The notes under the pieces were generated by a model. That model was not told where the DNA came from and ran no database searches. It worked only from the letters and a program-made list of their open reading frames with translations. Made by a program: the position numbers and the translations under genes. A stretch of DNA of 64,000 bases from JAZMZS01 sp045120955. GTDB lineage: Bacteria; Bacillota; Clostridia; Oscillospirales; CAG-272. Positions within the stretch are counted from its first letter, which is position 1, and each line of letters begins with the position of its first letter. This document shows positions 52,896-60,312 of the stretch, piece by piece. The stretch is from contig JBGVFH010000005.1 in NCBI GenBank assembly GCA_045120955.1, positions 24,007 through 88,006 of the forward strand, read 5' to 3'.

Positions 52896-53003
52896 AAGCG
52901 GGCATTGCCCGCCCCCGTCCTCTCGCCTATCGTATCTTTGGATTTTCTATAACTTAACCAAACGGCGGGGCGTAAATTACGCAATTTCCTATGCAAAAAT
53001 AAA
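52896..53003 (+). repeat. Dispersed structured repeat, copy F (type 2)
   Basis: GCGGGCATTGCCCGC hairpin, CGTCCTCTCGCC, TATCGTATCTTTGGATTTTC centre, ACGGCGGGGCG arm, GCAATTTCCTATGCAAAAATAAA tail. It leads straight into the short-hairpin array instead of a single terminator. Confidence 0.78.
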
Positions 53004-53004
53004 T

Positions 53005-53181
53005 CAATGGCGTAGCCATTGTATATCATCAATTCCGAAGGAATTGCATATCATCAACACGAAGTGTTGTATATCAACAAGCCGCAGGTAGATGCACGCT
53101 GGCGCGTGATGAGATACAGCCCCAAAGGGGCTGATGATATACACGACTGCGTCGTGATGATACGCCAAGCCTGCGGCTTGG
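53005..53181. repeat. Array of seven short hairpins with near-constant linker
   Basis: Successive perfect mini-palindromes: CAATGGC-GTA-GCCATTG (53005), AATTCC-GAA-GGAATT (53031), AACAC-GAA-GTGTT (53056), CACGC-TGGC-GCGTG (53095), AGCCCC-AAA-GGGGCT (53118), CACGAC-TGC-GTCGTG (53142), CCAAGCC-TGC-GGCTTGG (53165). Linkers read TATATCATC in the first half and the reverse complement GATGATATA in the second half. AAGCCGCAGG at 53079 can also pair with CCTGCGGCTT at 53170, enclosing the second half. Confidence 0.8.
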
Positions 53182-53185
53182 ATAA

Positions 53186-53229
53186 ACAAAAGCAGAACTT
53201 TTGTCCGATAGACAAAAGTTCTGCTTTTG
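53186..53229. terminator. tRNA-Arg terminator
   Basis: Perfect 19-bp stem CAAAAGCAGAACTTTTGTC and complement with a 5-nt loop, immediately after the CCA end of the leftward tRNA gene. Confidence 0.85.
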
Positions 53230-53230
53230 T

Positions 53231-53307
53231 TGGCCTGCCCGAAAGGATTCGAACCTTCGACCTTCAGAGTCGGAGTCTGACGCGCTATCCAGCTGTGCCA
53301 CGGGCAG
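53231..53307 (-). tRNA. tRNA-Arg (anticodon CCG)
   Basis: 77 nt including an encoded CCA end. Acceptor arms CTGCCCG / CGGGCAG pair fully; anticodon stem TCAGA/TCTGA with loop CTCCGAC gives anticodon CCG (reads CGG); T-arm GAAGG-TTCGAAT-CCTTT. The D-stem (GCAC/GCGC) has one A-C mismatch at the 12-23 position. Preceded by its own promoter and followed by a terminator. Confidence 0.92.
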
Positions 53308-53308
53308 A

Positions 53309-53333
53309 TAAGCCGACCATCCTGTCGGCTTTT
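53309..53333 (+). terminator. Plus-strand terminator beside the tRNA gene
   Basis: AGCCGAC / GTCGGCT stem with 6-nt loop and TTTTTT; it lies within the tRNA leader on the opposite strand. Confidence 0.7.
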
Positions 53334-53368
53334 TTCATTATGCTCGTCAAAACGAGCCTTACCTTATC

Positions 53369-53397
53369 ATTATACATCAAAACGACGGATAAAACAA
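53369..53397 (-). promoter_or_regulatory. tRNA-Arg promoter
   Basis: Minus strand: TTGTTT (53397-53392), 17-nt spacer, TATAAT (53374-53369). Confidence 0.6.
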
Positions 53398-53446
53398 TGC
53401 TAAATACAGAAAAAAACAAATTTTCCGAGATAAAATTTACACAAAG

Positions 53447-54856
53447 CTACACATCGGCTTTTTCTGCGAGCTTCTGCCCCATTACAACACCCATAACGGA
53501 TGCCATCATAAGACCCCTTGTCCATCCGCTCGAATCTCCGAGACAATGAAGCCCCTCAAGACTTGTGTTAAGGTCTGTATCCATCTTTACTCTGTTCGAG
53601 TAAAATTTAAGCTCGGGAGAGTAAAGCAAGGTCTCCGTTGATGCGACACCGGGCACTACATGGTCCATCGCCTGCAAAAAGTTGATGATATTCACCATCG
53701 CTCTGTAAGGCATTGCGGCTGTAATGTCACCCGCAACCGCATCGGGTAGTGTTGGCTTTAGGTTTGAATGGGCAAGCTCCTTTTGCCATGTACGCTTGCC
53801 GTCGAGTATATCACCAAAGCGCTGAACGAGAATATGCCCCGCACCGAGCATATTTGTCAGCTCTCCTACCTTCTGTGCGTACTCTATCGGCTGATCGAAC
53901 GGCATATTGAAGTTGTGCGAGACTAAAACGGCAAAGTTCGTATTGTCACTTTTGAGCTGCTTATACGAATGGCCGTTGACTACCGCAAGATCATTGTCGT
54001 AGTTTTCCTGACTGACAAATCCGCCGGGGTTTTGGCAGAAGGTACGCACCTTGTTTTTAAACGGCTTTGGATATCCTATGAGCTTCGACTCGTAGAGCAC
54101 CTCATTTATTTTCTCAATTACCTCGTTTCTCACCTCAACACGAACACCGATATCCACAGTTCCGGGCACGTGCTCGATATTATGCTCCGTGCATATCTTT
54201 TCAAGCCAGTCCGCTCCTCTTCTTCCCGTAGCAACCACCACGTCATCCGCCATTATCTCGTACGAATTTCCGCCGCGCTCGCTTGCATAAATACCGCAGC
54301 ATTTGTTATCCTTTATAATAAGGTCAGAGCATTCACAGCCGAATATTATCTCGACTCCGTGCTCTGTCAGGTGCTTTTCAACAGAAAGGTACAAGTCCTG
54401 CGCCTTCTCCGTGCCGAGATGCCTTATCGGGCAGTCCACCAACCTCAGACCAGCCTGTATTGCACGCTTTCTTATCTCCTTTACCTCAGGGTCCCCTGAC
54501 ACACCCTCAATGTGGGTATCCGCACCGAACTCAAGGTATATCTTGTCTGTATATTCTATCATTTTCTGAACGTAGTCATCTCCGAGGAGCACGGGCAGAT
54601 CTCCCCCTACCTCGCTTGAGAGCGACAGCTTTCCGTCAGAGAACGCACCCGCTCCCGAAAAGCCTGTAGTGATATGGCAGTAGGGCTTGCAGCCAAGACA
54701 TTTTTTCGTTTTCACCTTCGGGCAATGTCTGTTCTCGACAGACTGTCCCTTTTCGACGATGATAATTCTCTTCTTTGACCCTTGCCGCAAAAGCTCAAGT
54801 GCCGTAAAAATTCCCGCAGGTCCTGCCCCGACAATAATTACATCACATTTTTTCAT
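53447..54856 (-). CDS. FAD-dependent oxidoreductase (COG2509-type)
   Basis: A 469-residue cytoplasmic flavoprotein. The N-terminus KKCDVIIVGAGPAGIFTALELL is the FAD-binding Rossmann motif, followed by a cysteine segment VKTKKCLGCKPYCHITTGFSGAGAFSDGKLSL that marks this uncharacterised dehydrogenase family, VVVATGRRGADW, and a C-terminal GLHCLGDSSGWTRGLMMASVMG closing the FAD site. The physiological substrate is unknown. The start at 54856 is chosen because the FAD motif begins there; AAGGCGG lies upstream. Confidence 0.85.
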   Translation of the reverse strand: MKKCDVIIVGAGPAGIFTALELLRQGSKKRIIIVEKGQSVENRHCPKVKTKKCLGCKPYCHITTGFSGAGAFSDGKLSLSSEVGGDLPVLLGDDYVQKMIEYTDKIYLEFGADTHIEGVSGDPEVKEIRKRAIQAGLRLVDCPIRHLGTEKAQDLYLSVEKHLTEHGVEIIFGCECSDLIIKDNKCCGIYASERGGNSYEIMADDVVVATGRRGADWLEKICTEHNIEHVPGTVDIGVRVEVRNEVIEKINEVLYESKLIGYPKPFKNKVRTFCQNPGGFVSQENYDNDLAVVNGHSYKQLKSDNTNFAVLVSHNFNMPFDQPIEYAQKVGELTNMLGAGHILVQRFGDILDGKRTWQKELAHSNLKPTLPDAVAGDITAAMPYRAMVNIINFLQAMDHVVPGVASTETLLYSPELKFYSNRVKMDTDLNTSLEGLHCLGDSSGWTRGLMMASVMGVVMGQKLAEKADV

Positions 54857-54934
54857 AATTATTAAAACCGCCTTTCTGCACAGAATATCGGCTCCATACG
54901 CCGAAAAACCATACTTTTTACACACTCGGTTGAT

Positions 54935-54964
54935 ATTATAGCACGCATGTTTTATATAAGTCAA
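54935..54964 (-). promoter_or_regulatory. Promoter of FAD oxidoreductase gene
   Basis: Minus strand: TTGACT (54964-54959), 18-nt spacer, TATAAT (54940-54935). Confidence 0.75.
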
Positions 54965-55044
54965 TACCAATTTTGTAAATAAAAAACGCATATTTATATG
55001 GATGTTGCACAATAAAATCACTTTTTGTCAAACTGTGTACACTA

Positions 55045-55073
55045 TTGCATTTTTCTTTTGCTTATGATAGAAT
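55045..55073 (+). promoter_or_regulatory. dxs promoter
   Basis: TTGCAT, 17-nt spacer, TAGAAT; divergent from the FAD oxidoreductase promoter. Confidence 0.6.
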
Positions 55074-55137
55074 AATGTAAACACCGTATTGTATGCATCT
55101 GCATCAAAGTGCGGAACTGATAAAAGAAAGCAAAAAA

Positions 55138-57009
55138 ATGATACAAGAGAAATATCCACTGCTAAGTAAAATAAATTCACCCTCCGACCTGCGCAAGCTG
55201 CCGGAGTCCTCAATGCCTGAGCTTTGTCAGGAAATACGCCGTTTTCTCGTTGAAAATGTGAAAAACACAGGCGGACATCTTGCCTCAAACCTCGGTGTCG
55301 TTGAGCTGACGGTAGCCTTTCACCGTATTTTTGACTCGCCCAACGACAGACTCATATTTGACGTGGGACATCAGAGCTATGTTCACAAACTCCTCACGGG
55401 AAGAAGAGATAGGTTCGATACTCTCAGAGTGCCGGGAGGTCTGAGCGGCTTTACCAAGAGATCGGAGAGCGAGCATGACCCCTTCGGTGCGGGTCACTCG
55501 AGCACCTCAGTCTCAGCGGCACTCGGATTTGCCGCGGCAGACAAGATAATGGGCAACGAAAATTACACGGTAGCCGTGCTCGGTGACGGTGCGTTTACGG
55601 GAGGGATGATACACGAGGCGCTCAACAACTGTAAAAGCGACCTCAAGCTCATAATCATACTCAACGAAAACGAAATGTCGATATCACGCAATATCGGCGG
55701 CTTTGCAAAGTATATTGCAAAGGTACGGGCATCTCACGGATATAACAAGGCAAAAAACAAGGCAAAAGATATCATCGGTTCCATTCCGCTTGTCGGAAAG
55801 CCCCTGTATAATGCCGCAAGAGACACAAAGCAGTTTGTCAAAAACTCGCTGTATTCCTCAAATTACTTTGAGGAAATGGAGCTTTTCTATATAGGACCGG
55901 GGGACGGAAACGATTATGAAAACACGAGGCGGCTTTTGCTCGATGCAAAACAAAAGGGCGTAAGCGTCATAGTACATCTCAAAACAAAGAAGGGCAAGGG
56001 CTACGCTCCCGCCGAGGCTGAGCCTAACAAATATCACGGCATTTTGCCAAAGGGTCAGGTCGAGCAGTTAAATTATTCCCACGTCATGGGCAAAAAGCTC
56101 GCAGAAATGGCAAAGGAAAACGGCAGGATATGCGCTATCACGGCTGCCATGTGCGAAAGCACGGGTCTGGCTGAATTTAAGTCAAAATACCCCGACAGGT
56201 TCTTTGATGTAGGAATTGCTGAGGAGCACGCACTTACCTTTGCCGCAGGGCTGGCTGCTGCAGGTATGCGCCCGTTTTTTGCGGTATATTCATCCTTTTT
56301 GCAGCGAGGATATGACAACATCATACATGACATAGCATTGCAAAGACTGCCCGTGTGTATTCTTATCGACAGGGCTTCCTTTGCAGGCTCGGACGGTCCG
56401 ACACACCACGGAATTTACGATATTTCCATGCTCTCGGCTGTCCCCGATATGACGCTGTTTTCTCCGATGAGCTTTGTATCTCTCGGCGCCGCTCTCGATA
56501 TCTGCTCTGCGCTTGATGCTCCGAGCGCTGTCAGATACCCCAACAGTGCCGAGAACAAGAAGATCATGGACTCATTCGACTTTGACGGCAGACTTCTGCC
56601 TAAAATCGACCGTGACGGAGAAAGTGTGCCGAGCACTCTGATAGTCACATACGGAAAGCTCACGGCGGAGGCGCTGGAGGCAGAAAATATCATAAGAGCC
56701 TCGGGGATGGATGCCGCAACCGTAATGCTCGAACAGCTCATGCCTTACAGGGATGTTGCACAGGCGTTGTGCAAAAAGATCAAAGGCGCAAAGCATATTA
56801 TTTTTGCCGAGGAAAGCATAAGAGCAGGAGGAGTCGGCATGATGCTGTGCGACACTCTCAGAAAATATCACGCAGAGGAAATATCGGATATGCGCTTCGA
56901 TATTCTTGCGATAGACGACGGCTTTGTATGCGGTGAGCTTGGCAAAACGCTCTGCCAGAGTGCGCACATATCCGCAGAGGATATCGCAAAAACCGCTCTC
57001 GAAGGATAA
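55138..57009 (+). CDS. dxs: 1-Deoxy-D-xylulose-5-phosphate synthase
   Basis: TPP-dependent first enzyme of the MEP isoprenoid pathway, condensing pyruvate and glyceraldehyde 3-phosphate. From the ATG at 55138 the protein is 623 residues, normal length. Motifs: GGHLASNLGVVELT, DVGHQSYVHKLLTGR, the TPP-binding GDGAFTGGMIHEALNN, GIAEEHALTFAAGLA and the transketolase C-domain GGVGMM. An in-frame ATG at 55093 exists, but it has no ribosome binding site and lies very close to the predicted transcript start. Monocistronic. Confidence 0.95.
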   Translation: MIQEKYPLLSKINSPSDLRKLPESSMPELCQEIRRFLVENVKNTGGHLASNLGVVELTVAFHRIFDSPNDRLIFDVGHQSYVHKLLTGRRDRFDTLRVPGGLSGFTKRSESEHDPFGAGHSSTSVSAALGFAAADKIMGNENYTVAVLGDGAFTGGMIHEALNNCKSDLKLIIILNENEMSISRNIGGFAKYIAKVRASHGYNKAKNKAKDIIGSIPLVGKPLYNAARDTKQFVKNSLYSSNYFEEMELFYIGPGDGNDYENTRRLLLDAKQKGVSVIVHLKTKKGKGYAPAEAEPNKYHGILPKGQVEQLNYSHVMGKKLAEMAKENGRICAITAAMCESTGLAEFKSKYPDRFFDVGIAEEHALTFAAGLAAAGMRPFFAVYSSFLQRGYDNIIHDIALQRLPVCILIDRASFAGSDGPTHHGIYDISMLSAVPDMTLFSPMSFVSLGAALDICSALDAPSAVRYPNSAENKKIMDSFDFDGRLLPKIDRDGESVPSTLIVTYGKLTAEALEAENIIRASGMDAATVMLEQLMPYRDVAQALCKKIKGAKHIIFAEESIRAGGVGMMLCDTLRKYHAEEISDMRFDILAIDDGFVCGELGKTLCQSAHISAEDIAKTALEG

Positions 57010-57020
57010 ATTCATACCCA

Positions 57021-57066
57021 TAATAGCCAAAGTGCCGAATATATGACATTTTGGCTATTGTTTTTG
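57021..57066 (+). terminator. dxs terminator
   Basis: 13-14 bp stem TAATAGCCAAAGTG with one G-T, 12-nt loop, then TTTTTGTTG. Confidence 0.78.
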
Positions 57067-57127
57067 TTGCGTATGAAAGTCGATATTTGTATATTTACCG
57101 TGTAAAACGGTTGTTTTCCCCGCTTGC

Positions 57128-57156
57128 TTGACTTGCCCGTTTTTTTTTGCTATACT
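57128..57156 (+). promoter_or_regulatory. Promoter of the SGNH-fold gene
   Basis: TTGACT, 17-nt T-rich spacer, TATACT, with a further TATAAT-like box 8 bp later. Confidence 0.75.
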
Positions 57157-57236
57157 GTATTATAATAGCATACATGGAAGCTTTTAGGTGGTCTGTGAAG
57201 AGGCAGATCGACTCATACCAAAAAAACGAGGCGGAT

Positions 57237-59117
57237 ATGAAAACAACATATAAAAACACACTCAAAACGGTCATTGCATTTTTGCTGTGCACGGTGCTTT
57301 GCGCAAACATGGCAGCCACGGGCATCGCCGCAGATGAGCAAGAAGCTAACAGCACAGAGCAAGCCACAACGGCAGAAACCGAGCAAGAGAGTCAAGCCAC
57401 CACCCTGCACGTAAAGGCGGGCGGCACAGGTGACGGAAGCTCGGAGCAGAGCGCACTTTCAGATATCGGTGACGCTTTTGAAGCTTTGGCTCAAAGCGGA
57501 GGCAGGATAGTCGTATACGGAAAGTACGAGCTGACCTCGTCAAAATGCCACGACGGAACATGGGGCGCTTTTGTAGAGCCTGCCCACAGCAAAATGATCG
57601 CCGTCACGGGCAAGGATGCATTTCTCATATGCGGCGAAAACTACCGCTACTACATGAGCGGTGCTACAAGCTTTGAAAACATAGGCTTTTCGGGAAGCGG
57701 AGCGTTCTTGGTAGCCGCACGCTTTAATCCCCTTTGCATGGGGGAAGGAATAAACATTATCGGATTTTTCGACGGGGTATACCTTATCGGCGGCTACAAC
57801 GGCTCAAACAGCGGAATGACCGACGAGCCGCTTCTCTCTGACAGCAGTATCGAGGTATACAGCGGAAGCTACAAGTACATCTGCGGCTTTAACAGAGGAA
57901 CGGCGGGCAAGCAATGCACAGGCACGGCTGACATCAGGATATACGGCGGGAACATCAACTGCATTGCGGCAGGTATATCCAACAACAACGCCGCATTTAC
58001 CTCAAACACTATGAAAAGCATGATAATTTCCGTATCGGGCGGAAGCATCTACAAGATATGCGACACAGATATGACAGCCTTCGGGACGCTCACGTCTCTG
58101 TCACTCGACTACACGGGCGGAGAGATAGAAAATATAATCATCTCGGAGCAGACTGATGCCTGTCTCAGCTTTGGAAAAGAGATGAGCGAGAAAGCCTCTG
58201 AATTTTTAAAGCTGTTTGACACCTACAAAACAGAAGACGGCACAAAAACCGAAACACGAAAAATAAAGATAGCGTGCGTCGGTGACAATATCACCGCAGG
58301 AACGGGCACGCAAGCACCCGAAAGCGAAAGCTACCCTGCAAAGCTCGGTGAGATGCTCGGTAACGCATACGAGGTAAAAAACTTTTCCGAGGGCGGAAAA
58401 ACGATGCTTTCATCTCTCGGAAGCGCATTTACCCTTACACAGGCATACAAGCAAAGTCTCGAGTATCAGCCAGACGCAGTGCTGATCATGCTCGGAACAA
58501 ATGACCTTGATGTCATACTCACCGACGAAAACGCTCAAAATGCCCTATACAATGATACGGTCAGTCTTATACAGAGCTATACGGCGCTGGAGTCAAAGCC
58601 TGTTGTATATCTGCTCACACCGACGCAACGCACGGATGACAGCGCACTTGACACGGCGCTGAGCGACATCCTCGTCCCGATATACAAGCAGGTCGCAGAA
58701 AAAACACAGGTCGGATATGTCGATATATATTCGATCTCTCAGGATATGAAAAACCACTTTCCCGACTCTATCCATCCTGATGCCGTAGCATCTGCGTACA
58801 TAGCGACATGGCTGTACAGCGCTGTCGTATCAAACAACGCAGTTCATGAACTTGACAAGGACGCATCAGCGGTCGAGGTCATCATCAAAGAAGAGCATCT
58901 CCCGCAGGACACAGTCACGGATACTGATGACGATACCGTGTCCGATGATGAGCAAAGCAGAAGCAGCTCTGCGCAATGGGTCATCATATTTATCATTATC
59001 CTCATAATATTCGAAGCTGCCATAATTGCAATAGTAATTGTAAGCAAAAAAGGCATTGGCGGCACTCTCAAAAAAGGCACCGACACGCTTTTAAAAAAGA
59101 TAACACGGCGAAAATAA
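57237..59117 (+). CDS. Exported SGNH-hydrolase-fold protein with nucleophile serine replaced
   Basis: A 626-residue cell-surface protein. Signal peptide at 1-32, a Thr/Glu-rich linker, a beta-helix-like domain (about 60-325, repeated GG-turns such as GGNINCIAAG, SGGSIYKIC), an SGNH/GDSL domain (about 340-560), an acidic linker and a C-terminal membrane helix with a basic tail. Block III (GTNDL) and block V (DSIHPD, acid and His) are present, but block I reads VGDNITAG, with Asn351 where GDS carries the catalytic Ser. The protein is therefore probably not a conventional esterase. Start at 57237 follows GAGGCGGAT. Confidence 0.8.
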   Translation: MKTTYKNTLKTVIAFLLCTVLCANMAATGIAADEQEANSTEQATTAETEQESQATTLHVKAGGTGDGSSEQSALSDIGDAFEALAQSGGRIVVYGKYELTSSKCHDGTWGAFVEPAHSKMIAVTGKDAFLICGENYRYYMSGATSFENIGFSGSGAFLVAARFNPLCMGEGINIIGFFDGVYLIGGYNGSNSGMTDEPLLSDSSIEVYSGSYKYICGFNRGTAGKQCTGTADIRIYGGNINCIAAGISNNNAAFTSNTMKSMIISVSGGSIYKICDTDMTAFGTLTSLSLDYTGGEIENIIISEQTDACLSFGKEMSEKASEFLKLFDTYKTEDGTKTETRKIKIACVGDNITAGTGTQAPESESYPAKLGEMLGNAYEVKNFSEGGKTMLSSLGSAFTLTQAYKQSLEYQPDAVLIMLGTNDLDVILTDENAQNALYNDTVSLIQSYTALESKPVVYLLTPTQRTDDSALDTALSDILVPIYKQVAEKTQVGYVDIYSISQDMKNHFPDSIHPDAVASAYIATWLYSAVVSNNAVHELDKDASAVEVIIKEEHLPQDTVTDTDDDTVSDDEQSRSSSAQWVIIFIIILIIFEAAIIAIVIVSKKGIGGTLKKGTDTLLKKITRRK

Positions 59118-59152
59118 ATATTTAAAAAATGACTTTTCGGAGGAACGGTAGT

Positions 59153-60148
59153 ATGCCAAAATCCAAAAATCAGAAACTGAAGCTGCTGTATATAAAGGAT
59201 CTTTTAGAGAGCAATACCGACAACAAGCACGGCGTTACCTTAAACGAAATAATCAGCCATCTCGCAAGCAACGGAATAGATGCCGAACGCAAAAGTCTGT
59301 ATGACGATATTGAGCTTTTGCGTGATGTTTACGGTATGGAAATACAAAGGCAAAAGATCGCAAAACGGGTCGAATACAGACTCACCGAGCGAAAATTTGA
59401 CCTCCATGAGCTAAAGCTGCTCGGAGATGCGGTGCAGTCATCACGCTTTGTCACAGAGAAGAAAAGCACGGAGCTGATAGGAAAGCTGAAATCCGAATGC
59501 AGCAGATACGAGGCTGACAAGCTCTCACGGCAGGTACTTGTCAGCGGCAGAGTCAAGAGCATGAATGAGAGCATCTATTTCAACATAGATACTGTCTTTG
59601 ATGCGATAGCAAGCGAGAAGTGCATAACGTTTAAGTATTACAGCTACACCTTTGATAAACAAAAGAAATTCCACAGAGACGGCTCGCTCTATCAGGTCAG
59701 CCCTTATGCGCTCACCTACTCAAACGAAAATTATTATCTCATTGCCCACGATTTTGAGTCTGATGAGCTTCGCCACTACCGAGTCGACAGAATGTACGGC
59801 ATAGAGCTCTGTGACAGGGCAAGAGATGCCGATAGGCTCTTTGGCAAAATAGACGTTGCAAGGTACACGGATATGCACTTCGGTATGTTCGGCGGTGAGG
59901 TGCAGAGGCTGAGGATAGAATTCGACCAAAGGCTTGCCTCGGCTGTGTTTGACCGTTTCGGCATTGACACGGTGGCGCTCGATGTCGGCGGCGGCAGATA
60001 CGAGGTATTCGTTGCGGTAGCGGTATCCGAGCAGTTTTTCGGATGGCTGTCGGGACTGGGTCCTGCCGCAAAGATAAAATCCCCCGAGAAAGTCAAAGCC
60101 GACTATATCGAATTTTTGCGCAAGCTTCTTGAAAACGCAAACAGCTGA
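59153..60148 (+). CDS. WYL-domain transcriptional regulator
   Basis: A 331-residue regulator: N-terminal winged helix-turn-helix (KLLYIKDLLESNTDNKHGVT, LNEIISHLASNGIDAERKSLYDDI), a central domain, and a WYL ligand-binding domain with the core NYYLIAHDFESDELRHYRVDRM, then a WCX-type C-terminus (SPEKVKADYIEFLRKLL). WYL regulators sense nucleic acid or small ligands; targets are unknown. The start at 59153 follows CGGAGGAACGGTAGT. It lies between the SGNH protein and the GH42 gene and may control either. Confidence 0.9.
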   Translation: MPKSKNQKLKLLYIKDLLESNTDNKHGVTLNEIISHLASNGIDAERKSLYDDIELLRDVYGMEIQRQKIAKRVEYRLTERKFDLHELKLLGDAVQSSRFVTEKKSTELIGKLKSECSRYEADKLSRQVLVSGRVKSMNESIYFNIDTVFDAIASEKCITFKYYSYTFDKQKKFHRDGSLYQVSPYALTYSNENYYLIAHDFESDELRHYRVDRMYGIELCDRARDADRLFGKIDVARYTDMHFGMFGGEVQRLRIEFDQRLASAVFDRFGIDTVALDVGGGRYEVFVAVAVSEQFFGWLSGLGPAAKIKSPEKVKADYIEFLRKLLENANS

Positions 60149-60210
60149 GCGAGATGATTTGGCTAAATGTGTGATAATCGTCCAAAAACCGTAAATAAAC
60201 AAACATTATG

Positions 60211-60246
60211 AAAAGTATTCGGTATTGCAAATGCCGAATACTTTTT
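60211..60246 (+). terminator. Terminator of WYL gene, overlapping next promoter
   Basis: AAAAGTATTCGG / CCGAATACTTTT stem with further partial pairing inside and TTTTTG after it. Its right half contains the next gene's spacer. Confidence 0.75.
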
Positions 60247-60254
60247 GTTATAAT
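60225..60254 (+). promoter_or_regulatory. Promoter of GH42 gene
   Basis: TTGCAA, 18-nt spacer, TATAAT. The -35 box sits in the loop region of the terminator hairpin upstream. Confidence 0.55.
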
Positions 60255-60312
60255 ATCATCAGAAATTATAAAACAACGTTCCGCAGAAAGGAAGCGTGCT
60301 ATATAGCTACGC

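Noticed and set aside
53005..53181. CRISPR-like array
   Set aside because: The repeated units are short linkers between differing palindromes, too short and irregular for a CRISPR, and there are no cas genes nearby.
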